Source: Caulobacter sp.
GTDB lineage: Bacteria; Pseudomonadota; Alphaproteobacteria; Caulobacterales; Caulobacteraceae
Length of the DNA: 64,000 nucleotides
Reading direction: 5' to 3'
Assembly (NCBI GenBank): GCA_016125585.1
Contig: WGLL01000005.1
Span: 773,595 to 837,594 of the forward strand
Under the pieces are notes generated by a model. It searched no databases. It was not told where the DNA came from and saw only the letters and a list, made by a program, of their open reading frames with translations. Of the stretch, positions 9,335 to 22,478 are shown in pieces. Positions within the stretch are counted from its first letter, which is position 1. The number at the start of each line of letters is the position of its first letter. The translations under genes and the position numbers were made by a program.

Positions 9335-9368
9335 AAGGCCCGCCGGCGACGGCGGGCCTTTTGCTTTT
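9335..9368 (+). terminator. Rho-independent terminator
   Basis: Perfect 10-bp stem AAGGCCCGCC / GGCGGGCCTT around the loop GGCGAC, followed by TTGCTTTT. It lies 22 bases after the PuuD-like gene and ends the upstream plus-strand transcript. It sits only 12 bases before the next ATG at 9381, so it also marks a transcriptional boundary for that gene. Confidence 0.88.
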
Positions 9369-9380
9369 CCCAGGGCCGCC

Positions 9381-10049
9381 ATGACCGCCGAACCGCCTGT
9401 CGATCTCGACGCCCGCCTGGCCGCGCAGGACCCCGACCGCTGGCTGTCGAGCCGGTTCGTCGAGGATGAGGCGGCGCGGGCCGATCTGGTCGCCCTCTAC
9501 TGTCTCGACAATGAACTGGCGGCGGTGGCGGGCAAGGTCAGCACGCCGCTGGTCGGGGAGATGCGTCTGGCCTGGTGGCGCGAGGCGCTGGAGGGGCTGA
9601 TGGCCACCGGCGCCACCCGGGGCCACCCGGTGCTGGAGGCGCTCAAGACCGCCAGCCTGCCGATGGACACGGTGGCGGGTCTGCCCGATCGCTATGTCGC
9701 GGCCCTGGAGCCGGCGGACGGCGACGAGGCGCTGCTGGCGCGGATCGACGAGACGGCCGCGGTGGTGATGGCCCTGGCCGCGTTGCGGCTGCATCCGGAG
9801 GCCCGGGTCGAACAGGTGGCGGACGCGGCCCGGGCCCTGGTCCTGGGCCGGACCGGACAGGCCGACGCGGCGGCGGTGCGGGACATCCTGTCGCGGGGGC
9901 GGGAGGCGCTGGCGAAGTTGCCGGCGGCGGCCTTCCCGGCGGTCGCCCATGCGGCTCTGGCGAGGCCCTATGCGCGAGGCGCACGGCCCGGACCACTGGC
10001 CAAGCGGCTGCGGCTGACCTGGGCGGTGATGCGGGGGCGGCTGGACTGA
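9381..10049 (+). CDS. Squalene/phytoene synthase family protein (NDUFAF6-like)
   Basis: 222 residues with the all-helical isoprenoid-synthase fold. The conserved block LVGEMRLAWWREALEGL at about 52-70 is visible. The protein is shorter than true phytoene synthases (about 290-350) and lacks clear paired DxxxD motifs, so it is unlikely to make phytoene; no carotenoid genes are present. In this form it resembles NDUFAF6, a mitochondrial complex I assembly factor. The ATG lies just after the terminator of the previous gene. A REP-like palindrome follows. Confidence 0.8.
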   Translation: MTAEPPVDLDARLAAQDPDRWLSSRFVEDEAARADLVALYCLDNELAAVAGKVSTPLVGEMRLAWWREALEGLMATGATRGHPVLEALKTASLPMDTVAGLPDRYVAALEPADGDEALLARIDETAAVVMALAALRLHPEARVEQVADAARALVLGRTGQADAAAVRDILSRGREALAKLPAAAFPAVAHAALARPYARGARPGPLAKRLRLTWAVMRGRLD

Positions 10050-10083
10050 GGGGGGGTGAGTTTGAGCCTTCGCGGCTGGCGCC

Positions 10084-10133
10084 GCCCTCATCCGAGCCCT
10101 TCGGGCCACCTTCTCCCGGCGAGCGGGAGAAGG
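10084..10133. repeat. REP-like palindrome, family A
   Basis: Reads GCCCTCATCCGAGCCC, TTCGGGCCA, then the palindrome CTTCTCCCGGCGAGCGGGAG and AAGG. Further copies occur at 12337-12387, 38373-38421, 38636-38700 and 41917-41963 in both orientations. It lies between the convergent ends of two genes. The lack of a T-run argues against a plain terminator. Confidence 0.7.
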
Positions 10134-10147
10134 GGCCTTGAGGGGCT

Positions 10148-12214
<2,067 letters not shown>

Positions 12215-12291
12215 TTCAGGGCGTTCCCGCAGGTGTTGTGATTGTTGCGGCGGAAACTAATCCCGTGCGGGACGCGATACCAGAGGGGCAG

Positions 12292-12387
12292 TCCTTCTCC
12301 CGGCAAGCGGGAGGGGGACTCTTTGAGGCCGGCGCCGCCCTCATCCGAGCCCTTCGGGCCCACCTTCTCCCGGCGAGCGGGAGAAGG
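12292..12387. repeat. REP-like palindromes, family A (partial plus full copy)
   Basis: A bare palindrome (CCTTCTCCCGGCAAGCGGGA, 12292-12311) is followed by a complete copy at 12337-12387: GCCCTCATCCGAGCCC, TTCGGGCCCA, CCTTCTCCCGGCGAGCGGGA, GAAGG. The full copy ends two bases from the trmFO stop codon. Located between the start of the S9 peptidase and the end of trmFO. Confidence 0.7.
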
Positions 12388-12389
12388 GT

Positions 12390-13769
12390 CTAGGATGCCG
12401 CCAGCCAGGCGTCGAGGTCGTCGAGGGCCCGCTGGCTCATCAGCTGTTTCTTGGCGCGGCCGCGTTCCTTCATCGGGATCTTGCCGCCCCCGGCGTCCGT
12501 CTTCGGGGTCTCCATCGGCGGCAGCAGGCCGTAGTTGATGTTCATCGGCTGGAACTTCGCCCCGCCCTCGAGAAAGCCGCCGGTGATGTGAGCCGCCAGG
12601 GCGCCGAGCGCCGTGGTGGCGGGCGGGGTCTCAAGCGGCCTGCCAAGACGCTCCGCCGCCGCCAGACGGCCGGTGAGCAGGCCGATGGCGGCGCTCTCGA
12701 CATAGCCCTCGACCCCGGTCACCTGTCCGGCGAAGCGCAGGCGCGCATCGGCCTTCAGGCGCAGCTGGCTGTCGAGCAGCCGGGGGCTGTTGAGGAAGGT
12801 GTTGCGGTGCAGGCCGCCGAGGCGGGCGAACTGGGCGTCCTGCAGGCCCGGGATCATGCGGAACACCTCGGCCTGGGCGCCGTGCTTCAGCTTGGTCTGG
12901 AAGCCGACCATGTTCCACAGGGTGCCCAGCGCATTGTCCTGCCGAAGCTGGACGATGGCGTGGGCCTTGACGGTGGGGTCGCGGGGATTTGTCAGGCCGA
13001 CCGGCTTCATCGGCCCGTGGCGCAAGGTCTCGCGACCCCGCTCGGCCATCACCTCGATCGGCAGGCAGCCGTCGAAATAGGGGACGTTTTCCCAGTCCTT
13101 GAACTCGGCCTTGGGCCCCGCCAGCAGGGCGTCGATGAAGGCCTCGTATTGTTCGCGATTCATCGGGCAGTTGATGTAGGCGGCCGCGTCGCCGCCGGGG
13201 CCTTCCTTGTCATAGCGCGACTGGCGCCAGGCGATGTCCATGTCGATCGACTCGAGATGGATGATCGGGGCGATGGCGTCGAAGAAGCTCAGGGAGTCCT
13301 CGTCGGTCAGGGCCAGGATCGCCTCGGCCAGGGCCGGGGAGGTGAGGGGGCCGGTGGCGACGATGACGTTGTCCCAGTCGGCCGGCGGCAGGCCGGCGAC
13401 TTCCTCCCGGGCGATGGTGACCAATGGATGGGTTTCCAGCCGGCGGGTGACCTCGGCGGAGAAGCCGTCGCGGTCGACGGCCAGGGCGCCGCCGGCCGGC
13501 ACCTGGTGCTGGTCGCCGGCCGAGAGGATCAGACTGTCGCAGCGCCGCATCTCGGCATGCAGCAGGCCCACGGCGTTGAAGCGCCAGTCGTCGGAGCGGA
13601 AGCTGTTGGAGCAGACCAGCTCGGCCAGGCCGTCGGTGCTGTGGGCGTCGGTGCCGCGCACAGGGCGCATTTCGTGCAGCACGACGGGGACGCCGGCGCG
13701 GGCGATCTGCCAGGCGGCTTCGGAGCCGGCAAGGCCGCCGCCGATGACATGAATGGGTTGGCTGTTCAT
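12390..13769 (-). CDS. trmFO: Methylenetetrahydrofolate-tRNA-(uracil-5-)-methyltransferase TrmFO
   Basis: Folate- and FAD-dependent enzyme that makes 5-methyluridine at position 54 of tRNA. 459 residues from the ATG at 13769, which gives the exact family N-terminus [19 protein letters not shown] (FAD-binding GxGxxG-type). Other recognisable blocks are [48 protein letters not shown] and the C-terminal NINYGLLPP. The open frame extends about 320 bases further upstream, but that part shows no family sequence and covers the start of the next gene on the other strand. Confidence 0.96.
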   Translation of the reverse strand: MNSQPIHVIGGGLAGSEAAWQIARAGVPVVLHEMRPVRGTDAHSTDGLAELVCSNSFRSDDWRFNAVGLLHAEMRRCDSLILSAGDQHQVPAGGALAVDRDGFSAEVTRRLETHPLVTIAREEVAGLPPADWDNVIVATGPLTSPALAEAILALTDEDSLSFFDAIAPIIHLESIDMDIAWRQSRYDKEGPGGDAAAYINCPMNREQYEAFIDALLAGPKAEFKDWENVPYFDGCLPIEVMAERGRETLRHGPMKPVGLTNPRDPTVKAHAIVQLRQDNALGTLWNMVGFQTKLKHGAQAEVFRMIPGLQDAQFARLGGLHRNTFLNSPRLLDSQLRLKADARLRFAGQVTGVEGYVESAAIGLLTGRLAAAERLGRPLETPPATTALGALAAHITGGFLEGGAKFQPMNINYGLLPPMETPKTDAGGGKIPMKERGRAKKQLMSQRALDDLDAWLAAS

Positions 13770-13875
13770 GGCGGACACATAGGCCGACGCGGGCCGCCGG
13801 GAAACCGTTTCCGGTGGCCTTCCGGACAGGGTTGTGATGTGGTTAGCGACGATTGTGGTCCCTGGGGAGGTGATC

Positions 13876-14784
13876 TTGGCAAGCTTCAATATCAGTGACG
13901 CGGCCCTGTCGGGGTTCGGCGTGATCAAACGCAATCCCGTGGCGCCGGCGGTGTGGGGCCTGGTGCAGATGGCGCTGGTGGCTGTGCCCCTGCTGCTGAT
14001 CCTGCCGGCGATGATCGAACTGTTCGGGTTGGCGGCGCATGCCGCCCAGACCGACCAGGAGCCGGAGATGGCGCAGATCATGGCCATCCAGAGCAGGATG
14101 ATGATGGTCTCGCCCCTGTCGTGGATCGGTCAGCTGGTCGGCACCGGCCTGATCATCGGGGCGGTGTTCCGCGCCGTGCTGTCGCCGGGCGACAGCCGCT
14201 GGTTCTTCATGCGCTTCAGCATGGCCGAAGTGATGCTGGTGGCGGTGAGCATCGTCTTCAAGATTCTGCTGGCCGTGGCGATCCTGGTCGGGGTGATCAT
14301 TGTCGCGATCGCCGGGGTGGCCCTGTACCAGGCGTCGGAAGCGGCGGGGATCATCGTCGGGGTGGTCGGCGGCCTGGTGCTGGTCGGCGTCGCCATCTGG
14401 GGCGGCTTGAGATTCTCTCTGTCCTGGCCGATGAGCTTTGACCGCAAGAACTTCCTGCTGTTCGAAAGCTGGGCCCTGACCCGGAGCCAGGCCGGCAGCC
14501 TGTTCCTGATGGGGCTGTTGAATGTGGTCCTGGTGACCATCATCCAGAGCGTGGTGTTCGGGGTGGTGCTGGGCGTGGCCGCGGCGCTGCTGTTCGGCGT
14601 CGGCGGCCTGGATGTCACCAATGAGGCCGAGTTCTTCAAGCCTGAAAATCTGAAGGGGCTGATCCCCTGGGGCATCGGGCTGATGGTGATCAGCGGGGTG
14701 ATCTCCGGCTATCTGATGGCCATCATGGCGGCGCCCTGGGCCGCGGCCTACAAGGCGCTGCGGCCGGAAGAGGTTGCGCCGTAA
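13876..14784 (+). CDS. Polytopic membrane protein, paralogue 1 of 3
   Basis: About 302 residues, function unknown, with about six hydrophobic segments (for example [21 protein letters not shown]). I chose the TTG at 13876 because GGGGAGG lies six bases before it and the resulting N-terminus, (M)[20 protein letters not shown], aligns with the two paralogues at 14887 (SFSPVQASLEGFRFIRDRP) and 16889 (ATFSATDAGLVGFKLARDHP). An ATG at 13834 is in frame but has neither support. All three share the pattern of a short soluble N-terminus and then membrane helices. 102 bases separate it from paralogue 2. Confidence 0.75.
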   Translation: MASFNISDAALSGFGVIKRNPVAPAVWGLVQMALVAVPLLLILPAMIELFGLAAHAAQTDQEPEMAQIMAIQSRMMMVSPLSWIGQLVGTGLIIGAVFRAVLSPGDSRWFFMRFSMAEVMLVAVSIVFKILLAVAILVGVIIVAIAGVALYQASEAAGIIVGVVGGLVLVGVAIWGGLRFSLSWPMSFDRKNFLLFESWALTRSQAGSLFLMGLLNVVLVTIIQSVVFGVVLGVAAALLFGVGGLDVTNEAEFFKPENLKGLIPWGIGLMVISGVISGYLMAIMAAPWAAAYKALRPEEVAP

Positions 14785-14886
14785 CGCCTTACCTGTCGCC
14801 TTGGAGGGGCAAGCTGGCGTAGGCTGGCCCCGTCCTCGGGTGAAGCGAATCAGCCGACCCGAGGCAGGGGATAGAGCGGTCTTACA

Positions 14887-15801
14887 ATGTCCTTTTCGCC
14901 CGTACAGGCGTCCCTGGAAGGTTTCCGGTTCATTCGCGACCGGCCGCGCCCGGTCACCATCTGGATGGTGGCGCTGCTGGCGCTGAACCTGGCGGCGACG
15001 CTGTTCAACCTGTCGCCCTGGGCCCGACGCCTGGAGGCGCTGAAGCAGCATTTCGCCGTCGACTGGTCGCTGGCGGGTCTGGCCGACCTGGCGCTGCAAC
15101 TGCTGCCGGCGGCGATCATCGCCCTGTTCCTGACCTTCGCCGGGCTGTGCATCATCGCGCCGTCGATCTTCCGGGTCATGCTGGGCCAGACCAAGGGACC
15201 GGTGTTCCGGCTGGGCGCCGACGAGGCGCGCATGTTCTGGCTGTTCCTGGCGGTGCTGGTGCTGATCACCCTGGCGGCGATCCCGTCCGGCGTGGTGATC
15301 GGCTACAGCCGGGTGTTCGCCGGGCCGCTGGCGGCGTCCATGGGGCTGACCTGGGTGGTCACCCTGCTGAGCCAGCTGGCCTCGTTCCTGCTGTTCGCCT
15401 TCATCGTGCTGCGATCCTCCATGGCCGCCCTGATCGAGGTCGACACCCATCGGCTGGATATCCAGGCGTCATGGAAGCTGACCAAGGGGGCCTTCTGGCG
15501 CCTGTTCGCCACCGCCCTGCTGGACGCCATCCTGGCGCTGCTGGTGATCCTTGTGGCGCGGGGGCTGTTCTATCTGCTGGGCACGGTGATCGCCTTCGTC
15601 ATGGGCTTCGACCAGCAGCAGTTCTACGACTTCATGTGGCCGTCGGACGGCGGCGTCCTCAGCCACTTCGCCCCCGGACCGTTGATCTGGATGTTGCTGT
15701 CGTCGGCGGAGATGACGGTGGGCTTCTGCGTGGCCTGCGGCAGCCTGGTCTACGCCTACCGCGGCCTGTCGGGCACGGCGGCGGCGCCGTCTGAAGACTA
15801 G
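14887..15801 (+). CDS. Polytopic membrane protein, paralogue 2 of 3
   Basis: 304 residues with about six hydrophobic segments and an N-terminus (MSFSPVQASLEGFRFIRDRPRPVTIW) similar to those of the genes at 13876 and 16889. Function unknown. The segment IDVHTRxLDxQASWKLTKGAFWRLFATAL-like region (about 185-215) resembles the matching part of paralogue 3 (SFRETQGHFWNLVGAFLL), which supports common descent. The stop overlaps the stop of the convergent glutathione transferase by three bases. Confidence 0.75.
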   Translation: MSFSPVQASLEGFRFIRDRPRPVTIWMVALLALNLAATLFNLSPWARRLEALKQHFAVDWSLAGLADLALQLLPAAIIALFLTFAGLCIIAPSIFRVMLGQTKGPVFRLGADEARMFWLFLAVLVLITLAAIPSGVVIGYSRVFAGPLAASMGLTWVVTLLSQLASFLLFAFIVLRSSMAALIEVDTHRLDIQASWKLTKGAFWRLFATALLDAILALLVILVARGLFYLLGTVIAFVMGFDQQQFYDFMWPSDGGVLSHFAPGPLIWMLLSSAEMTVGFCVACGSLVYAYRGLSGTAAAPSED

Positions 15802-16418
15802 CTGTTGGCCGAAGCGCTGGGCCGGGCGTCGACGCGGGCGTGCCAGTCGCGCAGGGCGGCGGCGCTCTCGGGCATCTCGAGCCCGGTGAAGCTGGCGAAA
15901 TCGATGGTGGTCTGGGCGACGATGTCGGCCATCGAATAGGCCGCGCCGGCGATGAAGGGGCCGCCGGCCGCCAGTTCCCGGTCCAGCCAGCCGCAGGCGC
16001 GGGCATAGGCCTCGCGGTTGGACTCGCCGAAATCCTTGTATTGCGTCAGCAGTGATGCGGTCAGGGGATGGGCGTGGCGCCAGAACATGCCGACCGGCGT
16101 CATCAGCTGAAACTCGATGCGGCGAATCCACATGTCGATCAGCGCCGCCTCGAGCGCGTCGCGCCCGAACATCGGCGGATCGGGATACAGCCGCTCGAGA
16201 TAGCGGCAGATGGAGACGCTCTCGGAGATGGCCGTGCCGTCGTCCAGCACCAGGGTCGGCAGCTGGCCAAGGGAGTTGCGGGCGCGGTGAGCCTCGCTCT
16301 TGTGCTCGCCGCGCCGTATCTCGACGCGCGTCTCGGGAAGATCAGCGCCCTTTTCGGCGATGAAGATACGCACCCGGCGCGGGTTGGGCGCCGGGTTGCG
16401 CTCGCCGTAGAGGATCAT
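15798..16418 (-). CDS. Glutathione S-transferase family protein
   Basis: 206 residues. The N-terminal thioredoxin-like domain starts MILYGERNPAPNPRRVRIF and contains the glutathione-binding turn LGQLPTLVLDDGTAISESVSICRYLE at about 50-76. The C-terminal helical domain (about 88-200) has the N-capping stretch FIAGAAYSMADIVAQTTIDFA. The usual catalytic Ser/Tyr/Cys near the first helix is not obvious (NPAPNPRR), so the activity is uncertain. It sits inside the membrane-paralogue cluster on the opposite strand, and its stop overlaps the end of paralogue 2. Confidence 0.92.
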   Translation of the reverse strand: MILYGERNPAPNPRRVRIFIAEKGADLPETRVEIRRGEHKSEAHRARNSLGQLPTLVLDDGTAISESVSICRYLERLYPDPPMFGRDALEAALIDMWIRRIEFQLMTPVGMFWRHAHPLTASLLTQYKDFGESNREAYARACGWLDRELAAGGPFIAGAAYSMADIVAQTTIDFASFTGLEMPESAAALRDWHARVDARPSASANS

Positions 16419-16422
16419 GCGA

Positions 16423-16716
16423 TCAGCTGCAGGGGTTGGTGCCGCAGGTGGCCAGGCCGCTGCGCTGGGCGTTGTCCAGGTCCTGCTTGTCCAGTTCGGC
16501 CTGCTTTTCCCAGTCGGCCGCCGTGCGGCAGGACTTGATGGGGAAGCGGCTGCCGGTCACCGCGGTCTTCTTGCAGACCATCCGGTTGGGGTCCTTCTTG
16601 GCCTCGGGCTTCTTGGCGGTGGTTTCGGAGGCCGCCTTGTCGGCGGCGAGGGTCGGCGCGGAGAAGGAAACGGTAGCCAAGGCGGCGCAGGCCGCGGCGG
16701 CGAGGAGGGCTTTCAT
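16423..16716 (-). CDS. Small exported hypothetical protein
   Basis: 97 residues from the ATG at 16716, which starts a clear signal peptide (MKALLAAAACAALATVSFS, cleavage probably after TLA-A). The mature part is Lys/Ala-rich, then has MVCKKTAVTGSRFPIKSCRT, followed by a charged helix and a final pair of cysteines (CGTNPC). The four cysteines suggest disulfide bonds in the periplasm. Similar small proteins with the MVCKKxxxTGSRFxxKxC motif are common in this order, without known function. A frame open further upstream has no signal peptide. Confidence 0.75.
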   Translation of the reverse strand: MKALLAAAACAALATVSFSAPTLAADKAASETTAKKPEAKKDPNRMVCKKTAVTGSRFPIKSCRTAADWEKQAELDKQDLDNAQRSGLATCGTNPCS

Positions 16717-16888
16717 CTTGAACTCTTCAACTGTGGATCGAGGAGGACCGGCGACCCCGCAAGGAACCGTCCGACAGCCAAGGCTAGCATGGCTGCGTCG
16801 ATAGCGCCAACCGGGCGCGTCTGGACGGTGGCCTGACCGGCCGTCTCTGCTATTTGTAGGACCGAATGCGGCTACGCAAGGGACGGAC

Positions 16889-17791
16889 ATGGCGACCTTT
16901 TCAGCAACCGACGCGGGCCTGGTGGGCTTCAAGCTGGCGCGGGACCATCCGAGGGTGATTCCGGTCTGGGCCGGGCTGGCGCTGGTCAACATGGTGCTGA
17001 GCATGGGCATCATGCTCACGCTGGCCGGCCCCGCCCTGATGGAGTTACGGGCGCTGGGGACCAACTCCAGCGCGATGGACCCGCAGGAGGCGACGCAGCT
17101 CTATTCGCGCCTGGGTCCCGCCTATGGTCTGATGTTCCTAGTCTCGATGCTGTTCTCGGGCGTGCTCAACGCCGCGGCGGCGCGGATGGTGCTGCGGCCC
17201 GCGGATCAGGGACTGGCCTATCTCAAGCTGGGCGTCGAGGAGTTGCGGCAGATCTGGCTGGCGATCCTCGTCGTCCTGATCATGTTCGCGGCGCTGTTCG
17301 CCGCCTCGTTCGCCATGGCCGTGGTCGTCGGACTGGGGTCGCTCATCCATCCGGCGGTCGGCGGCCTGCTGGGGGTGCTGGGCGTGTTCGCGGCGATCGG
17401 GCTGTTCGTCTTCCTGGGGGTGCGGCTGTCGCTGGCGGCCCCGATCACCTTCGCGACGGGAAAGATCGGCATCGCAGCCTCGTTCCGGGAAACGCAGGGC
17501 CATTTCTGGAACCTGGTCGGCGCCTTCCTGCTGGCCGGGGTGATGGCGATGATCGTCTCGGTGCTGGGCATGGCGATCGTCACCGGGATCATCGCCGCCG
17601 GCTTTGGCCTGAAGGGCGTGGGATCGATCTTCTCGCCCGATTTCTCGTCGTTCTCGGCGCTGCTGAGCCCGCCGATGATCATCTACTACCTGGTGATGTC
17701 GGTGATCAGCGCGCTCAGCTACCTGATCATGCTCTGCCCCGCGCCGACCATCTACAAGGCCCTGACCGGCGAGCCCGACGTCTTCGACTGA
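16889..17791 (+). CDS. Polytopic membrane protein, paralogue 3 of 3
   Basis: 300 residues with about six hydrophobic segments; function unknown. The N-terminus ATFSATDAGLVGFKLARDHPRVIPVW aligns with paralogues 1 and 2. Segments around 118-150, 155-180 and 210-240 are strongly hydrophobic and Gly/Ala-rich. The ATG at 16889 follows AAGGGACGG. It ends three bases before the convergent uvrA stop. Confidence 0.75.
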   Translation: MATFSATDAGLVGFKLARDHPRVIPVWAGLALVNMVLSMGIMLTLAGPALMELRALGTNSSAMDPQEATQLYSRLGPAYGLMFLVSMLFSGVLNAAAARMVLRPADQGLAYLKLGVEELRQIWLAILVVLIMFAALFAASFAMAVVVGLGSLIHPAVGGLLGVLGVFAAIGLFVFLGVRLSLAAPITFATGKIGIAASFRETQGHFWNLVGAFLLAGVMAMIVSVLGMAIVTGIIAAGFGLKGVGSIFSPDFSSFSALLSPPMIIYYLVMSVISALSYLIMLCPAPTIYKALTGEPDVFD

Positions 17792-17794
17792 CGG

Positions 17795-20698
<2,904 letters not shown>

Positions 20699-20770
20699 GA
20701 AAGCTCGGGCCGCCCCGGAGGGTTGCGGCGCAACGCCAATATGTAGTGCCTGACGCGGCCATTAACACAA

Positions 20771-20785
20771 GAACAAGATGCGAAC
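20771..20785 (-). promoter_or_regulatory. LexA operator (SOS box) of uvrA
   Basis: GAAC-AAGATGC-GAAC, that is GTTC-N7-GTTC read toward uvrA. This is the alphaproteobacterial LexA consensus. It lies 73 bases before the uvrA start, where LexA-repressed uvrA promoters are expected. The match to both four-base half-sites is exact. Confidence 0.85.
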
Positions 20786-20882
20786 AAACGCCGCGCCGCC
20801 ACGGTCTGTTGCCATCCTGTGGCAACAGGGGGCCGGGCGGACGTCGGCCTCCCGCAGGCCAATCGCCCGTTCCCTTCGCTTT

Positions 20883-20999
20883 CCGTCATCCCGGCCGGAG
20901 GCCCGCGAGGCGGGCTGGAGCGCCGGGACCCAGGGCGGCGACAGCCGCGCCCGGCCGTCTCCGGGGCCCGGCTCGCCCTGCGGGCGTCCGGGATGACGG
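20883..20999. repeat. REP-like element, family B, long inverted repeat
   Basis: Perfect 12-base terminal arms, CCGTCATCCCGG (20883-20894) and CCGGGATGACGG (20988-20999), enclose two smaller GC-rich hairpins (GGCCCGCGAGGCGGGC and the GCCCGGCTCGCCCTGCGGGC region). Similar CGTCATCCCGG palindromes are common between genes in alphaproteobacteria. It lies between uvrA and the thioesterase gene. Confidence 0.75.
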
Positions 21000-21046
21000 G
21001 TTTGATCGTCCGCGCTGAACCCGCTCCACCATGGTCGCGGTCGAGA

Positions 21047-21478
21047 TCAGGCCGCCCGCGCCACCGAAAACGTCGCATTGGCCCGGGCGCAGGGCTTGCC
21101 GTCGGCGGTGACGAAGCACTGGGCGAAGCAGATCGATCGGCCGATCTTCACGAAGCTGGTGGTGAACTCCAGCCACTGGCCGAGCTTGGCCACCCCCACA
21201 TAGTCGGTGGTCATGCTGGCGGTCAGCAGGCCGGAGACCGTCTCCCGCCCGGCCTGTTCGATACAGGACAGGCCCATGGCGTTGTCGGCGAGGGCGGCGA
21301 TCAGGCCGCCGTGGGCCAGGCCGCGGCTGTTCGCATGCGCCGGACCGATGCGCAGGCCGAGGATCACCGCCTCGCCGGGGACCACCTTGCTGAAGATCGG
21401 CTCCCAGGGATCGGTCGGGCCGCTCTTGCGGAAATGCGGTTCGAAGCCTTCTGGCGTTTGCATCGGTTCAGCTTTCAT
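21047..21478 (-). CDS. PaaI-type hotdog-fold thioesterase
   Basis: 143 residues of the single hotdog domain of PaaI-like acyl-CoA thioesterases. The signature ANSRGLAHGGLIAALADNAMG is at about 51-71, carrying the HGG motif and the acidic residue typical of the family. The substrate is not predictable. The ATG at 21478 or the one five codons later (MQTPEGFEPHF) could be the start. It is divergent from a TetR regulator, and a perfect 12-bp palindrome directly abuts its start codon region, so it is probably the regulator's target. Confidence 0.9.
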   Translation of the reverse strand: MKAEPMQTPEGFEPHFRKSGPTDPWEPIFSKVVPGEAVILGLRIGPAHANSRGLAHGGLIAALADNAMGLSCIEQAGRETVSGLLTASMTTDYVGVAKLGQWLEFTTSFVKIGRSICFAQCFVTADGKPCARANATFSVARAA

Positions 21479-21479
21479 T

Positions 21480-21491
21480 TAGACCGGTCTA
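21480..21491. promoter_or_regulatory. Perfect palindrome TAGACCGGTCTA, probable TetR operator
   Basis: A 12-base perfect palindrome lies between the thioesterase start and the divergent TetR gene. It resembles the LmrA/YxaF-box (core AGACC-x-GTCT) that I recall from Bacillus, and the adjacent regulator has the matching LmrA/YxaF-like sequence. It would block both divergent promoters; TATAAT-like ATATAATT follows directly at 21490-21497. Confidence 0.75.
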
Positions 21492-21523
21492 TATAATTTC
21501 CGATCCAAACGAGATTGCAAGCC

Positions 21524-22105
21524 GTGTCCGCCAAGCCCAAGCATCGTCAGGCCATCGTCGCCGCCGCCGTGCGCCTGTTCCGGCGGCAGGGATTCGCCGC
21601 CACGGGCCTGGCGCAGATCGTCGAGGCCAGCGGGGCGCCGAAAGGCTCGCTTTATCACTACTTTCCGGCCGGCAAGGCGGCGATCGGCGAGGCGGCGGTG
21701 CTGGCGGCGGGGGAGACCGTGAGCGCGACCATCGCCGGCCTGCCGACGGGGGAGCGGCCCGGCGACTTCCTGCGCGAGTATGGGCGGATGATGGGCGGCT
21801 GGCTGCGGGCGTCGGGGTTCCGGGACGGATCGCCCATCGCCTCGGTCGTGCTGGAGCAGGCCGCGGGGGACGACGCCATCGCCGCCGCCGCCCGCGCCGT
21901 CTATGACGCCTGGCGCGCGGCGATGGCGGCGCGTCTCATGGCCGGCGGCCTCGGCGAAGAGGCGGCGTCGCGCATCGCCCTTCTGGCCATCACCAACCTG
22001 GAAGGGTCCCTGATCCTGGCCCGCGCCGACCGCTCCGAAGCGCCCGTCCTGGCCGCCGCCGAAGCTCTGGCCTCACTCGCGGACTCCGCCCGCCAGACCC
22101 CCTGA
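21524..22105 (+). CDS. TetR/AcrR family regulator, LmrA/YxaF-like
   Basis: About 193 residues. The N-terminal DNA-binding domain contains GFAATGLAQIVEASGAPKGSLYHYFPAGKAAI (helix-turn-helix at about 25-50). The C-terminal ligand domain has DGSPIASVVLEQA, characteristic of the LmrA/YxaF branch. I chose the GTG at 21524, giving MSAKPKHRQAIV; a TTG three codons earlier is also in frame. Divergent from the thioesterase gene with a shared operator. Probably represses itself and the thioesterase; the inducer is unknown. Confidence 0.9.
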   Translation: MSAKPKHRQAIVAAAVRLFRRQGFAATGLAQIVEASGAPKGSLYHYFPAGKAAIGEAAVLAAGETVSATIAGLPTGERPGDFLREYGRMMGGWLRASGFRDGSPIASVVLEQAAGDDAIAAAARAVYDAWRAAMAARLMAGGLGEEAASRIALLAITNLEGSLILARADRSEAPVLAAAEALASLADSARQTP

Positions 22106-22478
22106 CCCGCCTTCCCGACGACACGAGGTGCGGCGAAGCCAAAGTCGGGACCCAGTGTCCACCTGCGGATCGGGGTCAGCTGCACTCAGCGCAGGCCTGT
22201 CCTTCCTGATTGCCGACCGGGCCCGGGCCGTCGCCTGCATCACCGCCGTCCCCCCTGTCAGCGTCTCGCGAACCGCCGCTGAAGGGCTCGCCCTACACCG
22301 GCGCGTTGCCGACCTGCATTCCCCGCGCATCGACCCACGCTGGACCTACGCCGCAACCTACATCCACAGCGCCCGAACCCACGCAAACGCCAACGGGGGC
22401 TGGCGTTTGCGCGGAGTCGGAAGGTCACCGCCCCTTTTTGTGGGTCGGTCGGCCGCTGCTATAATGGCCCCGCTTCGA
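22106..22478. other. Gene-free stretch between convergent genes
   Basis: 373 bases between the ends of the TetR gene and the convergent DUF1203 gene. It contains an 11-bp perfect hairpin at 22382-22411 and a sequence near 22107-22156 that resembles a decayed REP-like unit (CGCCTTCCCG ... GTCGGGACCCAG). No convincing coding sequence or RNA gene was seen. Confidence 0.6.
22382..22411. terminator. Perfect 11-bp hairpin, possible bidirectional terminator
   Basis: CGCAAACGCCA, eight-base loop, TGGCGTTTGCG. It lies between two convergent genes, where a bidirectional terminator is expected. No T-run follows immediately on either strand (a TTTTT occurs 25 bases later), so the terminator call is weak. 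Confidence 0.4.

Larger units (their letters stand above)
20699..21046. other. Intergenic region upstream of uvrA
   Basis: 348 bases without a supportable gene. It holds the SOS box at 20771-20785 next to uvrA and a long REP-like element at 20883-20999. The remaining sequence shows no coding signal that I trust. Confidence 0.7.

Noticed and set aside
9381..10049. Carotenoid biosynthesis (phytoene synthase)
   Set aside because: The protein is short, lacks clear DxxxD pairs, and no crt genes are nearby.
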